From: CAILHX01 sp964511385
GTDB taxonomy: Bacteria > Pseudomonadota > Gammaproteobacteria > Burkholderiales > Methylophilaceae
Direction: 5' to 3'
NCBI GenBank assembly: GCA_964511385.1
Contig: CAZEFE010000004.1
Span: 124,001-188,000, forward strand
Length of the DNA: 64,000 nt
Shown in pieces: positions 51,276 to 59,400 of the stretch. Numbering within the stretch: the stretch's first letter is position 1; every line of letters starts with the position of its first letter. The notes below the pieces were generated by a model, which saw nothing but the letters and a program-made list of their open reading frames with translations, was not told the DNA's origin and made no database searches. The position numbers and the translations under genes are program-made.

Positions 51276-51326
51276 GGGAGCTTGTCAGGTGGGCGCAAGC
51301 CCCGTCCCTGCCGTATCCAAGCTGCC
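51276..51326 (+). promoter_or_regulatory. structured leader RNA before the DUF1097 gene
   Basis: Nested pairings can be drawn: AGCTTG/CAAGCT (51279-51284 with 51318-51323), CAGG/CCTG (51286-51289 with 51307-51310) and GGGC/GCCC around a GCAA tetraloop (51291-51302). The element ends 37 bp before the ATG. It does not match a riboswitch class that I can name. Confidence 0.4.
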
Positions 51327-51362
51327 GGAATCCTTAAAAATCAACCACGAGGGAGTAAAGGT

Positions 51363-51884
51363 ATGTCTAAGTTGACCGCACTGTCGTTGAGTATCGCAAT
51401 ACTAGGTGGCGTATGGGCTTATTTGGCGCTTGGCCCGTTGGCTGGATCCGTGTTGGTATGGGCAGGTTTTATTGCCTGGGGCAGTTATTTCCACACCGGC
51501 GGCGACGATGCCGCCCTGAAGAAAACCATCGCCGGCACGATTTATGGCGCGGTGCTGGCCGGCATTGCCTTGTTTCTGGTGGTGAATAATCCGGCTGGCC
51601 TGCCGGCTGCTGTTGCTGCACCGGTATATGTGGCGGTGACGGTGTTCTTCCTGGTGATTGTTGCCAGCGCCAACCTGCTGTCTGCGGTGCCGGCCAATGT
51701 GTATGGCTATGCGGCGACAGTGGCTTATTCCCTGCATCAGCCTACCGTGGATGGCGTCGGTCCGCTGGCCAGCCTGACCGCAGCCAACCTGACCAATCCG
51801 GTGCTGCTGCTGTCGCTGTCGTTCGTGCTGGGCGCCGTGTTTGGCCTGCTTTCCAACAAGCTGGCGGGCGTGCTGGGTAAATAA
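51363..51884 (+). CDS. DUF1097 family membrane protein
   Basis: A 173-residue, strongly hydrophobic protein with about five transmembrane helices (ALSLSIAILGGVWAYLALG, GSVLVWAGFIAWGSYFHTGG, GTIYGAVLAGIALFLV, VAVTVFFLVIVASANLL, LLSLSFVLGAVFGLLSNKLAG). The size and the SYFHTGGDDAALKKTI segment fit DUF1097, whose function is unknown. GGGAG lies 9 bp before the ATG. It has a structured leader upstream and a strong terminator downstream, so it is a single-gene unit. Confidence 0.75.
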   Translation: MSKLTALSLSIAILGGVWAYLALGPLAGSVLVWAGFIAWGSYFHTGGDDAALKKTIAGTIYGAVLAGIALFLVVNNPAGLPAAVAAPVYVAVTVFFLVIVASANLLSAVPANVYGYAATVAYSLHQPTVDGVGPLASLTAANLTNPVLLLSLSFVLGAVFGLLSNKLAGVLGK

Positions 51885-51910
51885 AAAACAGTTGAGTCGG
51901 ACAGGAATAT

Positions 51911-51945
51911 AAAACGGCGGCACAGGGTTTCTGTGCCGCCGTTTT
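51911..51945. terminator. strong bidirectional intrinsic terminator
   Basis: AAAACGGCGGCACAG and CTGTGCCGCCGTTTT make a 15-bp perfect stem with a 5-nt loop. T runs occur on both strands. It serves the convergent DUF1097 gene and the exported-protein gene at 51964. Confidence 0.9.
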
Positions 51946-51963
51946 TATTGGTTGTAAGCGGGG

Positions 51964-52854
51964 TTACTGGTTAACTGCCTGGTCTGAGATACTGAACCCG
52001 TAATAGGTGCCGAATTCGCCTTCCGGTTCGTGGTAGACAAAAAACAGGCCGTTGGCGTAACCCAGGCCGGTGTAGTGGTTGTTGGAGCGCAGGCGCAGTG
52101 CTTGCGGCAGGGCGCTGCTGCCGACAAACTGGCCTTTGAGGTTGAAAACCAGGACGCGCTTGTGGTCGACATCGAGCACGGCCAGTTCCTCGCCCGGAAT
52201 GCCGGTGTAGGCGACGTATGTGTCGCTGATATCGTCAAACTGCGCATGTGCGCTGGCAAGGTCGAGCAGGATTTCGCCGACGCTTTCGCGCTTGTCCAGG
52301 TGCACAATAAGCACTTTGTTGCCGCGCCCTTGCTTGGCGAAATAGCGATTCTCAACAGGGTCGAAACTGGGTGTGGCGCCGGCATCGCCAAATGCCGGAT
52401 TGAAACTGGATATCTCGGTTTTTTGGGTGGTCAGCTTGCCGTTGGCATCCAGTTCCAGTGCGAAAATGCCAACATCCGGGGTAAAGCCGGCGGCGCTGGA
52501 AATATTGTACGTAATGGTTTCAAGCCGGTTGGTATTCTGGTTGAAATAAATCGAGCGGTTGTCCAACCCCGCCTGGGTGGAGTTGAGATAAGCGCCCTTG
52601 GCATCGAAGGCGTGGATTTCCGATTTCGAGCTGGCCAGGCTGAACCCGTCCAGAATGGGCCCCAGCCCGCCATCTGCGACAAAATAGCGCTTGTAGTCCG
52701 GTGCGTAGGCCACCGTCATCGGGCGCGAAGTCGGTTTTTTGGCCAGCGGGATCTTGATGACGGTAGTTGCCTGTTCGATGACGGCCGCATGCAGGGTGGA
52801 AGCGGCCATCAGCAGGCCCGCGCAAAGTGTCTTTTTGAGCATGATTTTGAACAT
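51964..52854 (-). CDS. exported protein, possible beta-propeller, unknown function
   Basis: A 296-residue protein not recognised. Signal peptide (KKTLCAGLLMAASTLHA). The mature chain shows repeated strand-turn units with D-x-x-G turns (IHAFDAKGAYLNS, IFALELDANGKLTTQ, VLDVDHKRVLVFNLKGQFVG), as in NHL-like or other beta-propellers. No catalytic residues are evident. ATG 52854 was chosen for the signal peptide and an AGGAA upstream; the frame continues further upstream. It is divergent from the glycosyltransferase with a 67-bp gap. Confidence 0.65.
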   Translation of the reverse strand: MFKIMLKKTLCAGLLMAASTLHAAVIEQATTVIKIPLAKKPTSRPMTVAYAPDYKRYFVADGGLGPILDGFSLASSKSEIHAFDAKGAYLNSTQAGLDNRSIYFNQNTNRLETITYNISSAAGFTPDVGIFALELDANGKLTTQKTEISSFNPAFGDAGATPSFDPVENRYFAKQGRGNKVLIVHLDKRESVGEILLDLASAHAQFDDISDTYVAYTGIPGEELAVLDVDHKRVLVFNLKGQFVGSSALPQALRLRSNNHYTGLGYANGLFFVYHEPEGEFGTYYGFSISDQAVNQ

Positions 52855-52921
52855 TATTGGGGTTCTTTCCTCGGTAGGTCGGCTATTCTTCACAAAACAG
52901 GATACGGTGTAAAGACATTCC

Positions 52922-54010
52922 ATGATTGCGGGCGTTCCCCATCTGCTGGTTTATGTTTCCGGCCACGGTTTTGGCCATGTGTCGCAGGTTGCGCCGGTAT
53001 TGAATGCGTTGCGCACGCGGCGACCAGCCATACGCTTGACCATCTGCTCCACGGTGCCGCGGTTGCATTTGCAATCGCGTATCGCCGGTGAGTTTGACCA
53101 TATTGAAGCGGCTGCCGATTTCGGCATGGTCATGGCTTCGGCGCTCGATGTGCTGCCGCAACCCAGCATGCGTGCCTACCGGGAATTTCATCGCGACTGG
53201 CCCGCACGGGTGAGGCGGGAGGCGCAGCGGATTGCTGCGGTCAACCCCGATTTCGTACTGACCAACGTGGCATATTTGCCGCTGATGGCGGCACGGCAAC
53301 TGGGCATCCCCTGCGCTGCCATGTGTTCGCTCAACTGGCTGGATATTTTCTGGCATTACTGTGCGGCTATGGATGGCGCCGCCAAAATACGGGAAGAAAT
53401 GCTGGCGGCTTATGCGGCTGCCGACAGTTTCTTGCGCATCACCCCCGCGATGCCGATGAGAGCGCTGCCGAATGTGCGGGCCATCGCGCCGGTGGCCCGC
53501 GTCGGGGACAATCGGCGCGAACAAATCAACGCCCGGCTGCGGCTGGTCGCTGACGAAAAACTGGTGCTGGTGAGCATGGGGGGCATCGCCATGCGCCTGC
53601 CGGTGGAGCGCTGGCCGGTATTGCCCGGCGTGCGCTGGGTGATTCAGGCCGACTGGCAGGTGTCGCGACCGGATGCCATCGTGCTGGAGTCGCTGGGGCT
53701 GGAGTTTACCGATGTGCTTGCCAGTTGCGATGTGCTGCTGTGCAAGCCGGGGTATGGCAGCTTTGCCGAGGCGGCCTGCAACGGCGTGCCGGTGTTGTAC
53801 GTGACGCGCGAGGACTGGCCGGAAGAGCCGTGGTTGATCGCCTGGTTGGAGGCACACGGGCAATGCCGGAAAATTGCACGGCAGGCAATGGAAACCGGCG
53901 ATTTTGCGGCGGGGTTGCACATGCTGCTGGCGCAGCCCAAACCCAACCCGGTCGAGCCGCTGGGCATGGCGCAGGCTGCTGCCTACTTGCTGTCGCACCT
54001 GCCGGGATGA
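52922..54010 (+). CDS. GT-B fold glycosyltransferase (MurG/UGT-like)
   Basis: A 362-residue cytoplasmic protein. The N-terminal half opens with LLVYVSGHGFGHVSQVAPVL, the Gly-rich loop of GT-B enzymes. The C-terminal half has VLVSMGG and CDVLLCKPGYGSFAEAACNGVPVLYV, the donor-binding segment of family 28/1 transferases. Sugar donor and acceptor are unknown. No sugar-nucleotide gene is adjacent. It converges with queA with 9 bp between stops. Confidence 0.78.
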   Translation: MIAGVPHLLVYVSGHGFGHVSQVAPVLNALRTRRPAIRLTICSTVPRLHLQSRIAGEFDHIEAAADFGMVMASALDVLPQPSMRAYREFHRDWPARVRREAQRIAAVNPDFVLTNVAYLPLMAARQLGIPCAAMCSLNWLDIFWHYCAAMDGAAKIREEMLAAYAAADSFLRITPAMPMRALPNVRAIAPVARVGDNRREQINARLRLVADEKLVLVSMGGIAMRLPVERWPVLPGVRWVIQADWQVSRPDAIVLESLGLEFTDVLASCDVLLCKPGYGSFAEAACNGVPVLYVTREDWPEEPWLIAWLEAHGQCRKIARQAMETGDFAAGLHMLLAQPKPNPVEPLGMAQAAAYLLSHLPG

Positions 54011-54019
54011 AGCGGCCCC

Positions 54020-55057
54020 CTAACGGTTTTGCCGTTCGATCAGCATGGCATCGCCGTAGCTGAAAAATCGGTACCGCTGCTCCACGGCATGGCGGTAGGC
54101 ATGACGCAGATTTTCCACGCCGCCGAAAGCGGACACCAGCATCAATAGCGTGCTGCGTGGCAGGTGGAAATTGGTCAGCAACCGCTCCACCACATTGAAT
54201 GTGTATCCCGGCGTGATGAAGATATCGGTGTCGTCGCTGCCGGCGACCAATTGGCCGCCGCGCGCGGCGGATTCCAGTGCGCGCAGCGCCGTGGTGCCAA
54301 CGGCGGTGATGCGCCCGCCGCGTTGTTGTGCCTGGCGGATGATGTCCACGGTTTCCTGCGGCACGGTGTAGCGCTCGCTATGCATCCTGTGCTCGGCGAT
54401 ATGCTCGACCCGCACCGGCTGGAATGTGCCGGCGCCCACATGCAGCGTGACATACGCAGTGGCAATGCCGCGCTGCCGCAATGCGGCCAGCATGTGGTCG
54501 TCGAAATGCAGGCCGGCAGTGGGGGCGGCGACGGCGCCGGGGTTGCGTGCGTACACGGTCTGGTAGCGGTCTTCGTCAATCTGGCCGGGCGTGTGCTGGA
54601 TGTACGGCGGCAGCGGCAGCGCACCGTACTGCTCCAGCAGTGCTGCAACGCCGCGCGGGTCTTCGAAGCGCAACTGGAACATGTCGTCTTCCCGTCCCAG
54701 CACCGTGGCGGCGATGGTGTCGGCAAAGATCAGGCGGGTGCCCGGTTTTGGTGATTTCGATGCGCGAATCTGCGCCAGCGCTTCGTGCTCGCCGGTGATG
54801 CGTTCAATCAGCGCCTCAATCTTGCCGCCGCTTTCCTTGTGTCCGGCCAGGCGGGCCTTGATGACGCGGGTGTCGTTGAATACCAGTACGTCGCCCGGGT
54901 TCAGGAAATCCGGCAGTTGCTGGAACAGGCAGTCCTCCAGCAAGCCGCTGTTGCCATCCACGCGCAGCAGACGGCTGGCGCGTCGCTCCTGGGTCGGAAA
55001 CTGGGCAATCAGGGATTCGGGTAATGCAAAATCAAAGTCGTCAGTGCGCATCATCAT
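54020..55057 (-). CDS. queA: S-adenosylmethionine:tRNA ribosyltransferase-isomerase
   Basis: A 345-residue enzyme that moves the ribosyl part of SAM onto preQ1 in tRNA, giving epoxyqueuosine. Typical stretches: FDFALPESLIAQFPTQERRASRLL, VLVFNDTRVIKARLAGHKESGG, APTAGLHFDD, and FHLPRSTLLMLVSAFGG. Three ATG codons in a row (55057, 55054, 55051) can start; 55057 is used. It works downstream of Tgt, which is encoded at 11.3-12.4 kb. Confidence 0.96.
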   Translation of the reverse strand: MMMRTDDFDFALPESLIAQFPTQERRASRLLRVDGNSGLLEDCLFQQLPDFLNPGDVLVFNDTRVIKARLAGHKESGGKIEALIERITGEHEALAQIRASKSPKPGTRLIFADTIAATVLGREDDMFQLRFEDPRGVAALLEQYGALPLPPYIQHTPGQIDEDRYQTVYARNPGAVAAPTAGLHFDDHMLAALRQRGIATAYVTLHVGAGTFQPVRVEHIAEHRMHSERYTVPQETVDIIRQAQQRGGRITAVGTTALRALESAARGGQLVAGSDDTDIFITPGYTFNVVERLLTNFHLPRSTLLMLVSAFGGVENLRHAYRHAVEQRYRFFSYGDAMLIERQNR

Positions 55058-55066
55058 ATGTTTCGC

Positions 55067-55072
55067 TATAAT
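55067..55072 (+). promoter_or_regulatory. -10 element of the tRNA-Leu promoter
   Basis: A consensus TATAAT lies 28 bp before the mature 5' end of the tRNA. The -35 region would overlap the queA start and is poor. On the other strand ATTATA may serve queA. Confidence 0.5.
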
Positions 55073-55099
55073 AGCGCCTCTTTCAGCGCCCCTCCTAAT

Positions 55100-55186
55100 G
55101 CCGGGATGGCGGAATCGGTAGACGCAGCGGATTCAAAATCCGCCGCTGGTAACAGTGTGGGGGTTCGAGTCCCCCTCCCGGCACCA
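55100..55186 (+). tRNA. tRNA-Leu (anticodon CAA)
   Basis: An 87-nt cloverleaf including the encoded CCA. Acceptor stem GCCGGGA pairs with TCCCGGC; discriminator A. The anticodon arm GCGGA-TTCAAAA-TCCGC places CAA at 34-36, reading UUG. A variable arm of type II (CGCTGGTAACAGTG region) and the T arm GGGGGTTCGAGTCCCCC are clear. No integrase lies nearby. Confidence 0.97.
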
Positions 55187-55437
55187 AGTATGTTCCTCCT
55201 GTTTTTTCTATGTTAAGTTTGCAAAATCAGGACATTCTTATCCTGATGTTTTACATGAATAGACGTGTGCTGTTCCTTAATTCGATTGGCTAATTTGTTT
55301 TAATGCAAAATCCCCGGTGCGGGATTTGCTGCCAAGGCTTGAATCGAAGTGGTCTGCGACGTGTTGTCGCAGAGGTAATCTGTTAAAATTAAATGAAATT
55401 TAGCCAATGACCATGTCAACGTGATAGGGTAGTTTTG
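55187..55437 (+). promoter_or_regulatory. 251-bp A+T-rich gap with two hairpins
   Basis: Between tRNA-Leu and the HlyD-like gene there is no convincing ORF. ATCAGGA/TCCTGAT (55226-55247) may end the tRNA transcript. CTGCGAC/GTCGCAG with a 5-nt loop (55354-55372) lies about 65 bp before the next gene and could be an operator. An A+T-rich stretch after it (TAAAATTAAAT) may hold a promoter. Confidence 0.35.
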
Positions 55438-56412
55438 ATGCACAGAATAAGAGAGATAGTGCTGTTGGTGGCGTTGCTTATCCCTTATGGGGTGTGTATT
55501 GCGGCTCAGCCGCTTGGGTGCTTGTTCGAGCCGGAGCAGGTCGCCGAAGTCGGCAGCCCGGTAATCGGCATCGTGTCGGAAGTGTTTGTCGAGCGTGGCT
55601 CGGTGGTGCGCAAGGGGCAGGTGCTGGCAACCTTGCGCTCCGATGTCGAGCGTGCATCGGTGGATGTGGCGAATACGCGCGCCAAGGCCGAGGCCGACTT
55701 CAAGACGGCGGAGGCCAACTTGAAGCTGGCGCGCGTGACGCAGCAGCGCGGCGAGGATTTGCTCAGGAAGAACTTTATTTCGCAGCAGGCGCTGGATAAA
55801 TCCCGTGCCGATACCGATATAGCGGAGCAGCGGCTGACGCAGGCGCGCGAGCAACTGGATGTGTGGAACAGCGAACTGGCGTTGGCGCGTGCCCAGCTCG
55901 GGCAGCGCTCCATCCGTGCTCCCATCGACGGCATCATTGCGGACCGTTATGTGTGGGCTGGCGAACGGGTAGAGGAAAAAGCGTTGTTCAAGGTGGCGAA
56001 AATTGATCCGCTGCGCGTGGAAATGGTGGTTCCGGTTGCGCTGTATGGACTGGTGAACCAGGGCATGATGGTAGAGGTGACGCCGGAAATGCCCAATGCC
56101 AAGCCGCTGCATGCCTGGGTAGTGTTGGTGGATAAGTTGATCGACGGCGCCAGCAACACGTTCCGCGTGCGTGCGCAAATCGCCAATAGCGAGTTTGCCA
56201 TCCCATCCGGCTTGCGCTGCAAGGCCGAGTTGCCTGATCCGCCCAAGGCGGTTGCCAGCAATAACCCTGCTGATTTGCTGGCGCAGCCGGCATCGCCGGG
56301 AACGTTGAAGCTGGGCGCGCAAAAGCCGGCAACGCCGGGGAATCCGGCACCGGCGCCGGGCGCAAAAGCCGGCGTGGCCAAACGCGACTTGAGCAAGCCG
56401 CCGGGCAAGTAG
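55438..56412 (+). CDS. HlyD/RND-type periplasmic adaptor (membrane fusion protein)
   Basis: A 324-residue protein. Signal peptide (LLVALLIPYGVCIA), biotinyl-lipoyl half motifs (GIVSEVFVERGSVVRKGQVLATL and SIRAPIDGIIADRYVWAGERV), an alpha-helical hairpin between them (about 65-150) and a beta-barrel part (LRVEMVVPVALYGLVNQGM). The tail is Pro/Ala/Lys-rich (PGNPAPAPGAKAG). Adaptors of this plan bridge inner and outer membrane parts of type I or RND systems. It sits directly before the giant protein gene, so secretion of that protein is a reasonable inference. No ABC ATPase or TolC gene is visible before the window ends. Confidence 0.83.
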   Translation: MHRIREIVLLVALLIPYGVCIAAQPLGCLFEPEQVAEVGSPVIGIVSEVFVERGSVVRKGQVLATLRSDVERASVDVANTRAKAEADFKTAEANLKLARVTQQRGEDLLRKNFISQQALDKSRADTDIAEQRLTQAREQLDVWNSELALARAQLGQRSIRAPIDGIIADRYVWAGERVEEKALFKVAKIDPLRVEMVVPVALYGLVNQGMMVEVTPEMPNAKPLHAWVVLVDKLIDGASNTFRVRAQIANSEFAIPSGLRCKAELPDPPKAVASNNPADLLAQPASPGTLKLGAQKPATPGNPAPAPGAKAGVAKRDLSKPPGK

Positions 56413-56447
56413 TCTGTTTCATCATGTGACCTTGCAAGGGAGCTGAT

Positions 56448-59400
56448 ATGAAGACACGATACGCTGAAAAAAGAATTCGCCCCCAACTCGAAGACATCGA
56501 GCCGCGGATACTTTATTCGGCTGACGCGGCTTCCTTGCTCAACCCCACGGCGCTTGCTCCGAGCGCCGAAGTGCGTGTCATCGATTTATCCACTCCTGCC
56601 GCCGCCTCCCCTGATGCCGTTGCTGTCCAGCCTGTGCGCAACGAGGTTGTTTTTGTTGATACCGAAGTCCAGGATTACCAGTCGCTGGTCAATGATATTC
56701 AGCAAAATGCGGATACCAGCCGCCATATCGAAGTGATCCTGCTGGACAACCAGCGTAGCGGTATCGACCAGATTTCCGAAACGCTGCAACAACGGCACGA
56801 CCTGGATGCGATCCATATTATTTCCCATGGCAGCGACGGCGATGTAAAGCTTGGGGATACGCATCTCAACGCCGCTTCCCTGGCGGAAAACAGCCTGGCA
56901 ATTGCCGACTGGAGCCTGGCGTTCAACGAGCATGGCGACATTCTGGTTTATGGCTGCAACCTGGCGCAGACAGAAGCGGGAAAAAGCCTGGTCAGCAAGC
57001 TCAGCGACCTCACCCTGACCGATGTCGCCGCATCGGAAGATCGCACCGGGAGTGCCGCCAAGGGCGGCGACTGGCTGCTGGAATTCCAGACGGGCAAAAT
57101 TGACACCGCGCTTGCCATCAGCCAAGCCGAGCAGCAAGTCTGGGCTGATGTCCTGGCGCCCAACAACCCGCCGTCCGGCGGCGACAATACCGTCACCACC
57201 AATGAAGACGCCGCCTACGTGTTTAATGCGGCGGATTTCAATTTCAGCGACCCGCTGGATGGCAACGCCCTGTTGGCGGTCAAGATCACGACGCTACCTG
57301 GCGCGGGCAGCCTGACCCTCACCGGCTTTGGCGCTGTTGCCGCCGGGCAAACGGTCGCGGCGGCGGATATTGCCGCCGGCAAACTGATATTCACCCCGGC
57401 GGCCAACGCCAACGGCGCAGGCTACGCCAGCTTCACCTTCCAGGTACAGGATGACGGCGGCACCGCTGGTGGCGGGGTAGANNNNNNNNNNNNNNNNNNN
57501 NNNNNNNNNNNNNNNNNNNNNNNNNNNNNNNNNNNNNNNNNNNNNNNNNNNNNNNNNNNNNNNNNNNNNNNNNNNNNNNNNTGGAAGACGGCTCCTACAC
57601 CTTTGCCGCGGTGGACTTCGGCTTTACCGATGCCAGTGATGCCCCGGCCAACAACTTCACCGCGGTCAAGATCACCACCATCCCCGGCGCGGGTAGCCTC
57701 AAATTAAGCGGGGTAGCAGTGGTGGCGGGCCAGACCGTCACGGCGGCCGACATCGGCAGCGGCCTGCTGGTATTCACCCCGGCGGCCAACGCCAACGGCG
57801 CGGCCTACGCCAGCTTCACCTTCCAGGTGCAGGATGACGGTGGCACCGCCGGTGGCGGGGTCGACCTCGATGCCACGCCCAATACCATGACGCTCAGCGT
57901 CACGGCAGTGAATGACGCACCTGGCGGCACGGACAAGACCATCACGTTCAGTGAGGATGCTACCTATACGCTGACGTCGCTGGACTTCGGCTTGACTGAC
58001 CCGAGTGATGCCCCGGCCAACGCCCTGCTGGCGGTCAAGATCACCACTATCCCCACCGTGGGTAGCCTGACGCTTACCGGCTTTGGCGCCGTTACCGCCG
58101 GGCAAACGGTCACGGCGGTGGATATTGCCGCCGGCAAGCTGAAATTCACCCCGGTGGCCAATGCCAACGGTCTGGCTTATGACAGCTTCACCTTCCAGGT
58201 GCAGGACAACGGCGGCACCGCCAACGGCGGGGTCGATCTCGACCCTACGGCCAATACCATCACCTTTAACGTCACCTCGATCAACGATGGCCCCGCCGGT
58301 ACCAACAACACAGTGACCACCAACGAGGACACCAATTACACCTTTACCGCCGCTGACTTCGGCTTTACCGATGTCAGTGACAGCCCGGCCAACAACCTGC
58401 TGGCGGTCAAGATCACCACGCTGCCCGGCGCCGGCACCATCAAGCTGAGCGGGGTGGCGGTGGCGGCGGGGCAGACCATCACCGTGGCCAACATTACCGC
58501 GGGCAACCTGGTATTTGTGCCGGTGGCGGATGCCAATGGCGCGCCTTATACCACGTTCACCTTCCAGGTGCAGGATGACGGCGGCACCGCCGGTGGCGGG
58601 GTAGACCTCGATGCCACGCCCAACACCATGACCATCAACGTCACGGCGGTCAACGATGCGCCCACCATCAGCAATGTTGCCGGCGACCTGCTGAATTATG
58701 CGGTGGGGTCCGGCGCGCAGTTGATAGACCAAGGGGCCAATGCCACGATCAACGATGTGGATGGCGGAGATTTCAATGGCGGCACGCTGACGGTTTCGTT
58801 CATTAGCGGCAGCGACAGCACGGAAGACGTGCTGGGTATCCAGGTGTCGGGTCTGATTACTTTGGCTGGCGGCAACGTCAAATACGGCGGGGTCACCATT
58901 GGCTCGTTTGTCGGCGGCAGCGGCGGCAGCGACCTGGTGATCAGTTTTAATTCCAATTCCAGTGTGGCCGCGGCCAGTGCCCTGATCAAGAACATCACCT
59001 TCCAGGAAACCAATGGCACCAACCCGACCGGTGGTGATCGTGGCGTGCGTTTTGTCATGACCGACGGCGACGGCGGAACCAGCCTTACCCATGACGCGAC
59101 GGTCAGGGTCAGCAGCCTGACGGTGGATACCGCCAACGATGTGTCGGATGGCAATACCGCATCACTGACGGCCCTGATGGCCAACAAGGGCGCGGACGGC
59201 AAGATTTCGCTGCGCGAGGCCATCACCGCCGCCAATAACACGGTGGGCCTCGACACCATCCGCTTCAAGGTTGGTGGCGGCGGGGCGCAAACGCTGACAC
59301 TGGCGGCGGCATTGCCCACGATTACCGACATGGTGACGATAGATGGCACCACCCAGTCCGGCTATGTTGCCGGTACCTACCTGCCCATCGTGCTGGATGG

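Noticed and set aside
51173..51362. sigma-54 (-24/-12) promoter for the DUF1097 gene
   Set aside because: GG-N10-GC spacing was searched for by eye after the NtrC-like repeat, and no pair fits.
55100..55186. Genomic-island attachment site at tRNA-Leu
   Set aside because: No integrase gene and no second copy of the tRNA 3' end were seen up to the end of the window.
57704..59092. Minus-strand frame of about 460 codons
   Set aside because: Same cause: it is the reverse of the cadherin-like repeats and has no family motif.
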